Positions 26,837 through 34,447 of a stretch of DNA of 38,359 nucleotides are shown one piece after another. Below the pieces are notes generated by a model. It did not search any database and had not been told where the DNA came from. It saw only the letters and a list, made by a program, of their open reading frames with translations. The position numbers and the translations under genes were made by a program. Within the stretch, counting starts at the first letter, position 1. Each line of letters begins with the position of its first letter. The stretch spans positions 1-38,359 of the IMG/VR virus record IMGVR_UViG_3300022690_001761; one strand, written 5' to 3'. Source of the DNA: a virus.

Positions 26837-28028
26837 TATCGATGATTTAAAGCTTGACAAACTAAATGCGAATAAAGGCACTGACGAAGGCCGTAAACTA
26901 TTAAAAAGTTCAATCGAAAGTTATGGTTTTGGTCGAAGTATTCTGGTCGACAAAGATGGTAATGTGATTGCCGGCAATAAGACTCTTGAAAAGGCCAAAG
27001 AATTAAACCTTCCGGTTAAAGTAGTAAATACCGATGGTAAAGAAATTATCATTCATCAACGAAATGATTTATCAATCGAATCGAAAGAGGGTAGGGAGCT
27101 TTCAATTGTAGATAATCGAAGTTCACAAATAGGTCTTGATTGGGATGCGGAAACTATGAATTCACTTGATGTTATTGTGGATTGGGAAAAGATAGGATTC
27201 TCAAAAGAAGATATTGATGAGATAATGGCTTCGATTGAACAACCATTTGAAGGTTTAACCGATCCCGATGATATACCCGAAGATGTTGAAACAAAGTGCA
27301 AGACTGGTGATTTGTGGGAATTGGGACGGCATCGGGTGTTGTGTGGAGATGCCACGGATGCGGATGCGGTGGACAGGTTGATGGAAGGCAATAAAGCGGA
27401 CATGGTTTTTACTGACCCGCCGTATAGAATGGATGCTGAGGGTGGTTCAAACCAGCCCATAGGAAAAGCGGCTGCTAAACTTGGGGAATCAATAAAACAT
27501 CTTTGTGACTTTGATCCTATCAAGTTTTTAGAAATAATAAACATGGTATTTAAAAATAAACAATTTAATGCTTACATATTTTGTAACAAAGACTTAGTGC
27601 CGGATTACTTAAACTGGTCAATCAAAAAAGGGTATGCCTTTAATATTCTTTTTTGGAAAAAACCCAATGCAATTCCACTTGGTGGCCAACACCGTCCAGA
27701 TATTGAGTACCTACTTTTGTTTAGAAAATCAGCTATATGGAACAACGGATTAAGTAATGTTAATTATTCAAAATGTTTAGAATATGATAGAGAATCTTTT
27801 TTCGATCATCCAACCATGAAGCCAGTCGACTTGATTTGTAATGAAATTAAACTGTCTTCTTTTAAGGATAGTATTGTTTTTGATTTTTTTCTCGGTTCCG
27901 GCTCCACACTAATCGCCGCCGAAAAAACAATACGCATCTGCTACGGCATGGAAATTGAACCACATTATTGCGATGTTATAATTCAAAGATGGGAAGATTT
28001 TACAGGAAAAGAAGCTAAACAAATATAA
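26820..28028 (+). CDS. ParB-domain / DNA methyltransferase fusion, 402 aa
   Basis: Residues 1-115 are a ParB/Srx-type N-terminal domain (ESYGFGRSILVDKDGNVIAG, without a DNA-binding HTH). Then LWELGRHRVLCGDATD leads to a DNA methyltransferase with DPPY (199-202) and, near the C-terminus, FLGSGST (357-363), which binds S-adenosylmethionine. This fusion is common next to phage terminase genes and probably methylates adenine or N4-cytosine in phage DNA. The ParB-like part would not by itself bind parS. It sits directly before the small terminase. Confidence 0.85.
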   Translation: MKKIYSIDDLKLDKLNANKGTDEGRKLLKSSIESYGFGRSILVDKDGNVIAGNKTLEKAKELNLPVKVVNTDGKEIIIHQRNDLSIESKEGRELSIVDNRSSQIGLDWDAETMNSLDVIVDWEKIGFSKEDIDEIMASIEQPFEGLTDPDDIPEDVETKCKTGDLWELGRHRVLCGDATDADAVDRLMEGNKADMVFTDPPYRMDAEGGSNQPIGKAAAKLGESIKHLCDFDPIKFLEIINMVFKNKQFNAYIFCNKDLVPDYLNWSIKKGYAFNILFWKKPNAIPLGGQHRPDIEYLLLFRKSAIWNNGLSNVNYSKCLEYDRESFFDHPTMKPVDLICNEIKLSSFKDSIVFDFFLGSGSTLIAAEKTIRICYGMEIEPHYCDVIIQRWEDFTGKEAKQI

Positions 28029-28044
28029 GTATGGCATTTATAAA

Positions 28045-28506
28045 ATGGCTGGACAAGGCGAAAATCAAACTTCAGAACGAAGAATTAAGGCAAGAGAGAA
28101 ACAAGGTAAGGCTCTTGAATATCGTAAAGGCGGGGTAACATTTCAAAAAATAGCTGATTTGGTGGGATATAAAAATGCGTGTGGTGCGGAGAAAGCTGTG
28201 AAAGCGGCCTTAGACCGTATCACAGAAGCTCCAGCCAAAGAGGTTCGCAAGTTAGAGCTTGAACGTTTGGATAATATATTGACTTCAATATGGGGGCAAA
28301 TAGCCAAAGGCCATTTAGGAGCAATCGATAGAGCGCTCAAAATTATGGAACGGCGGGCAAGATATTTGGGTTTAGATACGCCATTAAAACAAGAACACTT
28401 CTTGGATGGAAATATCACAATCCAAATTGTTACACCTGAAATAGAAGAAATGGAAGAAATGGAAGAAAAAGAGTTTTCAATAAATGCAAATCAAAATTCC
28501 GATTAA
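28045..28506 (+). CDS. terS: Terminase small subunit, 153 aa
   Basis: The N-terminal region (GVTFQKIADLVGYKNACGAEKAVKAAL) is a helix-turn-helix of the sort used to recognise the packaging site. A helical middle (ELERLDNILTSIWGQIAKGHLGAIDRALKI) and an acidic tail follow. It overlaps the large terminase start by about 23 bases, the usual arrangement of terS before terL. The identification is by context and helix pattern rather than strong sequence signature. Confidence 0.7.
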   Translation: MAGQGENQTSERRIKAREKQGKALEYRKGGVTFQKIADLVGYKNACGAEKAVKAALDRITEAPAKEVRKLELERLDNILTSIWGQIAKGHLGAIDRALKIMERRARYLGLDTPLKQEHFLDGNITIQIVTPEIEEMEEMEEKEFSINANQNSD

Positions 28507-29658
28507 TCCCAATTTTCAACATTTATTAAATGTTACTAAACGATATATCGTTTTAGTAGGTGGGCGTGGCTCCGGGAAGTCGTATTACAATGCACAGCAA
28601 GTTTTATTATGGATGTTAAATCAAAAGGTTAAAGAAAGAGTCTTACTTTGTAAAAAAGTGTTAAGAACTATCAGGAAATCACAATATCAATTACTAAGGG
28701 ATTTAATATTTCAGTATGATCTTTCTCCTTATTTCAAATTCAATAGCACTGAAATGAAAATCACCTGTCATGTTACAGGATCAGAAACCTTTGCGCTGGG
28801 CTTAGATGATCCAGAAAAAACAAAATCGACTGAGGGTATAACAAAAGTATGGGCAGAAGAAACAACCGACTTAAATTACAAGGATTTTCTCGATATTGAC
28901 TTGCTTATGAGAGGCCTGTCAAACTCAAATTATCAAATGTTGTTATCTTTCAATCCTATAAATGAGCATCATTGGTTGAATGATTTTTTTTTCTCAATCC
29001 GAAAAAAGATGCTTATGTATTTAAATCGACTTATCAAGATAATGTTTTCATTGATGAAAAAAACATTGAAGTTTTGCGAGCAATCCGTGATCCTGGGCTC
29101 CGCAAAGTTTATCTCGAAGGTGAATGGGGAGTATTGCAGAATATTATTTATGCTCCCTATGAATTTCTCGATAAGTATCCAGAAATGCACGAAACGATTT
29201 ATGGCCTTGATTTTGGATTCAATAATCCCAATGCATTGCTTGAAATCGGCATAAGAGACCAGGAATACTATCTAACCCAAAGGCTGTATAAATCCAAAAT
29301 GACAAATAATGATTTAATAAGAGAACTTGAAAGCCAGAAAATAGATAAGAATGCCATTATTTATGCAGATTCGGCGGAGCCTGCCAGGATTGAGGAAATA
29401 TCCCGCGCCGGTTATAATATTCAGCCGGCAGAGAAAAATGTAAAAGATGGTATTGATTTTGGTAAAAGTTCTTTATTTTATACGAAAACAGACAATGAAG
29501 ATTTGAATAAAGAACGTCAATCTTATAGATGGCGCGAAAATAAAAACGGTGAGATTTTAGATGAACCTGAAAAATTTGATGATCATTTAATGGATGCTAA
29601 ACGTTATGCCGTTTATACTCATGCACGAAAACCTCAACCGGATGTAAGAATACTTTGA
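28484..29658 (+). CDS. terL: Terminase large subunit (PBSX-like), split by a -1 frame change
   Basis: The packaging ATPase is in the first frame: Walker A GGRGSGKS (26-33), Walker B KVWAEE (121-126) and the LSFNP coupling motif. The nuclease is in the second frame: YGLDFGFNNPNAL, IYADSAEPARI and FDDHLMDAKRY with the three acidic residues. The two parts join only by a -1 shift at the T run 28984-28992 (T TTT TTT in frame). The joined protein reads through as WLNDFFF then LNPKKDAYVFKS, giving a family-typical sequence. Either programmed frameshifting or one missing T in the assembly explains it. Confidence 0.85.
28984..28992 (+). promoter_or_regulatory. Possible -1 frameshift slippery run
   Basis: Nine T residues in the large terminase gene. 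In frame, T TTT TTT fits the X XXY YYZ pattern for -1 slippage. The alternative is a one-base deletion in the assembly. Confidence 0.5.
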
Positions 29659-29744
29659 TACATGAAGAGGGTTCAAATCCCTCTCCAGGATGGGGTGAGG
29701 AGCCCCATCGTGGGAAGCTTTGACGGTGAAGCAATGTATCAAGG
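29653..29744 (+). ncRNA. Cloverleaf-like RNA with a T-loop arm, ~92 nt
   Basis: CTTTGATACAT (29653-29663) pairs with ATGTATCAAGG (29734-29744) to close three arms: AGAGGG-TTCAAAT-CCCTCT, with a canonical T-loop; GATGGGG/CCCCATC (7 bp, 29689-29709); and GCTT-TGACGGTG-AAGC (29717-29732). The order T-arm, acceptor-like stem, D-like arm suggests a circularly permuted tRNA-like fold. The closing stem covers the terminase stop codon. Linker lengths do not match a tRNA, so this is a structural resemblance. Confidence 0.5.
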
Positions 29745-29781
29745 TTAATTCTAATGACTTTGAAAATATGGATTTATTGAA

Positions 29782-29916
29782 ATGAGAAAAATAATCCGAG
29801 GCACACGAAAAGAATTAAAGAAATATCTCAAAAAACAAAATTTACCTGATAGATGGATTAGAGAAGATCAAAACGGTTTATATATAAAACTTAGTGACCG
29901 AGGGAATAAAAAATAA
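29782..29916 (+). CDS. Small basic protein, 44 aa
   Basis: A basic helical peptide (start MRKIIRGTRKELKKYLKK) followed by WIREDQNGLYIKL. Its stop overlaps the next start (TAATG), so it is coupled to the membrane protein downstream. No family recognised. Confidence 0.45.
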   Translation: MRKIIRGTRKELKKYLKKQNLPDRWIREDQNGLYIKLSDRGNKK

Positions 29917-30140
29917 TGGAAATAATAGCGGCACAAACATTTTTGATCTGCCTTATAATCACCTTCTTTCTGTTTGGAATATACTCAACTCAATTCTATT
30001 CCGCATCCTCTGACAAGCGCAAATTAATAATGACTAAAGATTTTTTCACAAAAATAAAGTGGCATTTTGGATATTTCTTTCCTATTTTCATTTTAGTAAG
30101 TATATGTCTTGTATTAACACGATGGATAGTTGAGATATGA
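29916..30140 (+). CDS. Two-span membrane protein, 74 aa
   Basis: Two hydrophobic segments (residues 6-25 and 53-70) are separated by a polar loop with KRKLIMTKDFF. The size and topology fit a class II holin, but its position between terminase and portal is unusual for one. Coupled to its neighbours by overlaps. Confidence 0.5.
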   Translation: MEIIAAQTFLICLIITFFLFGIYSTQFYSASSDKRKLIMTKDFFTKIKWHFGYFFPIFILVSICLVLTRWIVEI

Positions 30141-30328
30141 GCATAGAACAAGAGAAGGAAAGCATTCTTAAACAAATAGATTCAACCATCCATCAGGCCT
30201 TACAAGACGGGAAAGCACATAAAATAGAAATAGAAATAAAACATTCAAAATTGCAAAGTTTGACAACTTATAACCGGCGCACAGCACATGAATGGATAGA
30301 TCAGGATTTTGACGAGAGGAATATCTAA
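30137..30328 (+). CDS. Unknown acidic protein, 63 aa
   Basis: Helical (start MSIEQEKESILKQIDSTIHQAL) with a charged middle. It overlaps its upstream neighbour by four bases and shares one base with the next gene. No family recognised. Confidence 0.45.
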   Translation: MSIEQEKESILKQIDSTIHQALQDGKAHKIEIEIKHSKLQSLTTYNRRTAHEWIDQDFDERNI

Positions 30329-30645
30329 TGGTAAATGAGGAAAAAGTATTAAATGATGCGCTCGGTAATAACCGTGTTTCGACGTACAAAGATATCTGTC
30401 ATGAATTATATGAAAGACCTACACCTTGGCTTACGTTAAGTGATGATGCCACAATGTTGGATGAAATAATGATTCATACTAAAAAAGAAGATTTAAGGCC
30501 GGTTCAAAAAGATTTTGCGGTTAAATTAATAAAAAGACTTCTTGTGAAGTTTGATTTAATTCATATTCTAACGGAGGATTCGTATGAGGATTTTGGTTTT
30601 TTTCCAAGCGATAATAACGTAATCCCATACGATCGTTCAATATAA
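30328..30645 (+). CDS. Unknown protein, 105 aa
   Basis: Polar, mixed helix/strand (WLTLSDDATMLDEIMIHTKK; DFAVKLIKRLLVKFDLIHIL). It is followed by the long hairpin region 30680-30850. No family recognised. Confidence 0.45.
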   Translation: MVNEEKVLNDALGNNRVSTYKDICHELYERPTPWLTLSDDATMLDEIMIHTKKEDLRPVQKDFAVKLIKRLLVKFDLIHILTEDSYEDFGFFPSDNNVIPYDRSI

Positions 30646-30679
30646 ATATCGCGGTTTGAGACTGCCGTTTAATATATTG

Positions 30680-30778
30680 CGTTTCTACTGCCGAGTGTGT
30701 TCGGGTCTGTGAATGGTGCACCTTGAAGCAGACTACGGTGTCAAAAGCGAACACGAACCGCGCTCGGCAGTAGAAACG
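30680..30778 (+). ncRNA. Long hairpin RNA, ~99 nt
   Basis: CGTTTCTACTGCCGAG (30680-30695) pairs perfectly over 16 bp with CTCGGCAGTAGAAACG (30763-30778). The inner GTGTTCG (30697-30703) pairs with CGAACAC (30748-30754), and GTCTG (30705-30709) with CAGAC (30729-30733). An eight-base one-sided bulge is left at 30755-30762. No frame explains it. A terminator hairpin follows. It could be a structured RNA or, as DNA, a folded single-strand site. Confidence 0.6.
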
Positions 30779-30795
30779 TAAAGAATTAAATTTAA

Positions 30796-30850
30796 GACAG
30801 CAGCCGTTCACTTGTGACTTTCTCCTCACAAGCGGGCGGCTGTCGTTATT
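30796..30850 (+). terminator. Intrinsic terminator
   Basis: GACA-GCA-GCCG pairs with CGGC-TGTC with a small bulge, enclosing an inner CTTGTGA/TCACAAG stem of 7 bp. GTTATTTT follows. It would separate the upstream small-gene transcript from the portal gene region. Confidence 0.6.
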
Positions 30851-30862
30851 TTAGGAGGTTTT

Positions 30863-31036
30863 ATGTTTGAAATTAATCAACAAAATCTAAGTGATTCAGA
30901 GATTGAAAAACTAAAAGAAGAAATGCTAAAGATTTATAAAAAAGTTTATGGTGCTAAAGTTGCTAGTTTGTATGACAGCACAAAATTAAATAATATCGAA
31001 AAGCTGCCAAATGTTCCAACAAAGCGGACCATATAG
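30863..31036 (+). CDS. Small helical protein, 57 aa
   Basis: RBS TTTTAGGAGGTTTT gives a very strong Shine-Dalgarno (AGGAGG). The protein is helical and charged (EIEKLKEEMLKIYKK) and ends VPTKRTI. The 3' end of the gene contains ATGTTCCAACAAAGCGGAC, which also includes the first 12 bases of the portal gene. No family recognised. Confidence 0.5.
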   Translation: MFEINQQNLSDSEIEKLKEEMLKIYKKVYGAKVASLYDSTKLNNIEKLPNVPTKRTI

Positions 31037-31106
31037 TTAAGTAGTTGTTTCTAAACAATATAAGTATTCAAGAATTGTAAATAACAGTAATAGCGGACCA
31101 TTAGAT

Positions 31107-33161
31107 ATGTTCCAACAAGCAATACAAACTGAATTAAAAGAATTAGGTTTAATCGATGCTTCGATAAAGCAAGTCGGAGCTATTGCTACGATGGGAGATT
31201 TATTTTCGTTTTCCTCATCGGATGAATTTTACCCGTCAGATGCCGAGGCTCTTGCGCTTGCATATGAAAACCTGGTGACGATGTATCGGGCAATCGATAT
31301 TCGCGCTTCAAGTTTTGCAGCATTGCCTTTAAAGATAATCCAGAAAAAGGGCGATGAGGAAATAGACGTATCGGATCGGGATCAACTCTTTGTATTGAAC
31401 TCACCAAATGCTTTTGATTCTTTCTATTCATTTTATTATGAATCGATATCATTACTTGATATTCAAGGGGAATTGTTTTGGAATTTCGAGCGCGATGAAC
31501 GTGGCAATATTAATCAATTATTCTCAGACTGGCGTAGCCATGAAATTAAAGTCAAGGGTGATCCGGTTAAATTGATTAATCGCTATGAAAGAACGGCGAA
31601 CGGAAAGGTAACTTCACATTCTCCCGAAGATGTTTTCTTTATAAAGTCATTCAATTACTTTTCGATTCTCCGTGGCTTTTCGCGGATGGTATCATCGAGA
31701 GCCAACATAATCACCTCCTTAAACTCCGAGAAATTCCTTCAAAAGTTCTTTGCTCAAGGCATGTTTCCAGGTGCTGTAGCTGAAACAGATGGGAAACTCT
31801 CGGATGATGAGTTTACAAGATTGCGGGAATTACTGGATTCTATTTATGGTAGTGTTGAAAAAATGCACAAGGTAGCCTTGCTTGAGGGTGGTTTAAAATT
31901 GAAGGTTTTAACTAAATCTTCCCTTTCTGAGAATCAAATTATCCCATTACTCAATTTCAATGATCAAAAAATCGCCACTCTTTATGGCGTTCCTATGGAA
32001 TTATTAAATGATCCGCGTGGATCATCTTCATTATCCAGGGAAGCTATAAAGGCCGCTCAATCGGTATTTTGGACTGGTACAATGTTGCCACTTTCCCGGC
32101 AAGTATTATCAGAAATGAATAAAAATCTTGTGCCCCGATTAACAAAACTCGAAGGGGTTGAAGTTCAACACGATTTTTCTAAAGTGCTGGCATTACGCGA
32201 AGATGCCGAACAGAGAGATAAAAGATATTTTCAGGGCGTATCACTTGGCATAATAAGCCGCGATGAAGCCAGGCCGGTAGTTTTTGAACTTGAACCCACA
32301 GGATTAGAGGAGATGGAAGAATTTACCGCGCCGATAAATCTGGTTCCGGTTGGTGAAGGTGTCACACAACAAGAACAACAACGAGGATTTATCGACAAGG
32401 ATTTCCACGATCGTTCAAAATCCTGGATGAAAAATGCTCGACTATTCAACAAACATGAACCAAAGTTTTTTAGTGCGATAAATAAGTTTTTTAATGAACA
32501 GGAAATTAGAGCTTTAGAAAGATGGCGTAGGGCAACTGATGCATTTAAATCAAAAAAACAAATAACGCTCACCAAAGATCACGAATTTTCATCTATTGCT
32601 CTTGATACACCCAATGAAAATATGTTGATCGTGGAAGCTCTTTTACCCCCTACAACCGCTGCGGTAAGTGATGGGGCGGCATCTATACTTTCAACGTTGG
32701 GTTTAGAATTTAACGCTATCGATACGTTCGTGATAAGTTCGGTAGGCGAAAGGGTGATTAACTTCTCGGAAATAAATGGAACGACTGCTAGGCTAATTCA
32801 GGAAACCTTGAGGGAAGGGATCAGCCTCGGTGAAGGCATACCACAATTGACGGACAGAATACAGGGCGTTTTTACAAATGCAACAAGGTCGAGGTCGCAA
32901 TTGATTGCACGGACTGAAAGCGTGGGAAGTGTAAATACGGGCATTTTATCAGGCGGTAAGCAGGCAGGATTTACAACGAAAGTATGGTTGACAAGCAGGG
33001 ATTTAGCGGTTAGAGATTCACACAAAATCGATGGTCAAAGAGTAAATATAAATGATACTTTTAAAGTATTGTCTGGATATACTGGGTTAAGTGCTTCCTA
33101 TCCCTCGGATTTCAACGAGCGGTGCTCGGTTTTAATGTCAAATAAACCGCCAAACATTTAG
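31107..33161 (+). CDS. Portal protein fused to a MuF-like head domain, 684 aa
   Basis: Residues 45-400 match HK97-type portals (LVTMYRAIDIRASSFAALPLKI; KVALLEGGLKLKVL; GVPMELLNDPRGSS). The C-terminal hundred residues match the Mu gpF-like head morphogenesis domain: LIARTESVGSVNTGIL, WLTSRDLAVRDSHKIDGQRV and FNERCSVLMSNK. Portals form the ring through which DNA enters the head. Fusion with gpF-like sequence is known in some phages. The size fits. RBS is weak. The RDSHKIDGQRV motif may be an enzyme-like remnant. Confidence 0.85.
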   Translation: MFQQAIQTELKELGLIDASIKQVGAIATMGDLFSFSSSDEFYPSDAEALALAYENLVTMYRAIDIRASSFAALPLKIIQKKGDEEIDVSDRDQLFVLNSPNAFDSFYSFYYESISLLDIQGELFWNFERDERGNINQLFSDWRSHEIKVKGDPVKLINRYERTANGKVTSHSPEDVFFIKSFNYFSILRGFSRMVSSRANIITSLNSEKFLQKFFAQGMFPGAVAETDGKLSDDEFTRLRELLDSIYGSVEKMHKVALLEGGLKLKVLTKSSLSENQIIPLLNFNDQKIATLYGVPMELLNDPRGSSSLSREAIKAAQSVFWTGTMLPLSRQVLSEMNKNLVPRLTKLEGVEVQHDFSKVLALREDAEQRDKRYFQGVSLGIISRDEARPVVFELEPTGLEEMEEFTAPINLVPVGEGVTQQEQQRGFIDKDFHDRSKSWMKNARLFNKHEPKFFSAINKFFNEQEIRALERWRRATDAFKSKKQITLTKDHEFSSIALDTPNENMLIVEALLPPTTAAVSDGAASILSTLGLEFNAIDTFVISSVGERVINFSEINGTTARLIQETLREGISLGEGIPQLTDRIQGVFTNATRSRSQLIARTESVGSVNTGILSGGKQAGFTTKVWLTSRDLAVRDSHKIDGQRVNINDTFKVLSGYTGLSASYPSDFNERCSVLMSNKPPNI

Positions 33162-33171
33162 AAAGGAAATA

Positions 33172-33225
33172 ATGAAAAAAAGGATTGGTAGTTTTTATTT
33201 TAATAATGTTGAAACCATAAATTAA
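33172..33225 (+). pseudogene. Duplicated 5' end of the 33495 gene, 17 codons
   Basis: The 26 bases at 33171-33196 are identical to 33494-33519, the start of the gene at 33495 (both begin MKKRIGSF). Here the frame stops after 17 codons. It is best read as a leftover of the insertion that brought the gene at 33237. Confidence 0.6.
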
Positions 33226-33236
33226 AGGAGTTAGAA

Positions 33237-33485
33237 ATGATTAGAGTAAATGAAGTTGATCAGTTTGGTTTTATAAAAGGTGTTTTGGATGTTAATGAAA
33301 TTCAAGTGGCGAAAATTGATAATGATCATCCATCTTGGCAAATGCCTCCGTTTGTTAATGAAGAAGGTGAAGAAGTGCAAGAACCGGAAGTTTTTCCAAC
33401 GGTTCTTTATATATCAGGGATAGCTAGAGACTCAAGAATTTTTTCTGATGAATCCATAGAACAAATTTTAGAAAAAATAGGATAA
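33237..33485 (+). CDS. Small acidic protein, 82 aa (bracketed by 26-bp repeats)
   Basis: RBS AAAGGAGTTAGAAATG. Acidic (start MIRVNEVDQFGFIKGVLDVN; EEGEEVQEPEVFPT). Identical 26-bp blocks lie before and after, which marks it as a cassette. No family recognised. Confidence 0.55.
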   Translation: MIRVNEVDQFGFIKGVLDVNEIQVAKIDNDHPSWQMPPFVNEEGEEVQEPEVFPTVLYISGIARDSRIFSDESIEQILEKIG

Positions 33486-33494
33486 GAGGAAAAA

Positions 33495-33890
33495 ATGAAA
33501 AAAAGGATTGGTAGTTTTTGTATATCACAGGAATTTCTAGAAAATATAAAAGAAAAGTATTTATTTGATTTTTTTTCAAATTTTATTGTTTTAGAGGCTC
33601 AATTTAGACAACAAAGAAATGCTGTAGAATATGTGGCAATTAGTAATTTGTTTGAAGAAATTGAAAGACCTCATGTTCCTCCACAATATTATATAAACAT
33701 ACAAAAAGATTTTAAAAACGGAAATTTAATACTTAAATATTCCGCACAAAAGATTGACGTTGTTAATTTTAATCTAAAAGATCAAAGAAAATATATACAT
33801 CAATTTAATAAAGAAACCGAGATGGAACCTTTACCCAAATCAGAAAACAATCCACAAACGCAATTTTATCCTGCTTTGAGAGGTTTTTAA
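33495..33890 (+). CDS. Unknown protein, 131 aa
   Basis: Mixed helix/strand, starting MKKRIGSFCISQEF, with a basic middle (NFNLKDQRKYIHQF). RBS AAGAGGAAAAAATG. Located between portal and protease in the head module. Could be a minor head factor; unassigned. Confidence 0.5.
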   Translation: MKKRIGSFCISQEFLENIKEKYLFDFFSNFIVLEAQFRQQRNAVEYVAISNLFEEIERPHVPPQYYINIQKDFKNGNLILKYSAQKIDVVNFNLKDQRKYIHQFNKETEMEPLPKSENNPQTQFYPALRGF

Positions 33891-33904
33891 CTTAATGAAA
33901 GGGA

Positions 33905-34183
33905 ATGAATATGCCAATTAATTTCGATAAGGTTTTTGAACTATTAAAGGTAATTGTCGGCGCATTGTTTGCTGGTATTGCTATACTTGGTTTGTTTGTG
34001 CCTATAGATGAACAAACAATCATAAATTTGCTTGACATCCTTGCCCTTATTTTAAAACCGATATTCGATAGCGAACTGGCTTCGACAATTTCAAGTTTGA
34101 TCTTCGGTGCAGTTGCCGGTCTGCCTGCCTTATTGCGCATGATTAAAGGTAAAAAATTGACAAAGGTTGACAAAAACGAGTAA
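33905..34183 (+). CDS. Membrane protein, 92 aa
   Basis: A hydrophobic segment (residues 9-30, VIVGALFAGIAILGLFVPI) and a second region (58-77) are followed by a basic tail (MIKGKKLTKVDKNE). Its stop overlaps the next gene start. The topology is like a small holin, but no lysis enzyme is adjacent. Role uncertain. Confidence 0.5.
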   Translation: MNMPINFDKVFELLKVIVGALFAGIAILGLFVPIDEQTIINLLDILALILKPIFDSELASTISSLIFGAVAGLPALLRMIKGKKLTKVDKNE

Positions 34184-34446
34184 TGAAAGAAGAAAATGGC
34201 AGATCATTTAAATTGTTTTTGATATTTATTGGGGGTTTAATATCCTTTACGCTTATAGGAACAATGATTTCCGACTATTTATTTGATGAAAAGTTACGTG
34301 GGCGAGGTCAATCAACTTTAATGGAATTTTTCACGATGGTTATAATTCTTATGTCAATAGTCTATTTGGGTAAAGAGGGAATATTAAAAAGCGATACCGT
34401 TGCTGCTCTTTTGGGAGCAATAGGCGGTTATATATTGGGAAGTTAA
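34183..34446 (+). CDS. Membrane protein, 87 aa
   Basis: Two or three hydrophobic segments (about 11-30, 48-62 and 70-86) with a polar loop (DEKLRGRGQSTLMEFF). Coupled to the preceding membrane protein. The pair could be holin-like or virion-assembly related. No lysozyme is found in the window. Confidence 0.5.
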   Translation: MKEENGRSFKLFLIFIGGLISFTLIGTMISDYLFDEKLRGRGQSTLMEFFTMVIILMSIVYLGKEGILKSDTVAALLGAIGGYILGS

Positions 34447-34447
34447 T

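Noticed and set aside
27056-27544. Minus-strand ORF inside the methyltransferase fusion
   Set aside because: Serine-rich shadow of the plus-strand frame.
29653-29744. attP core matching a host tRNA 3' end
   Set aside because: Possible because of the T-arm, but no integrase is visible in the window and the site lies within the terminase end; kept as an alternative only.
30680-30778. Integron attC site
   Set aside because: No GTTRRRY/RYYYAAC core pair at the ends of the hairpin, and no integrase.
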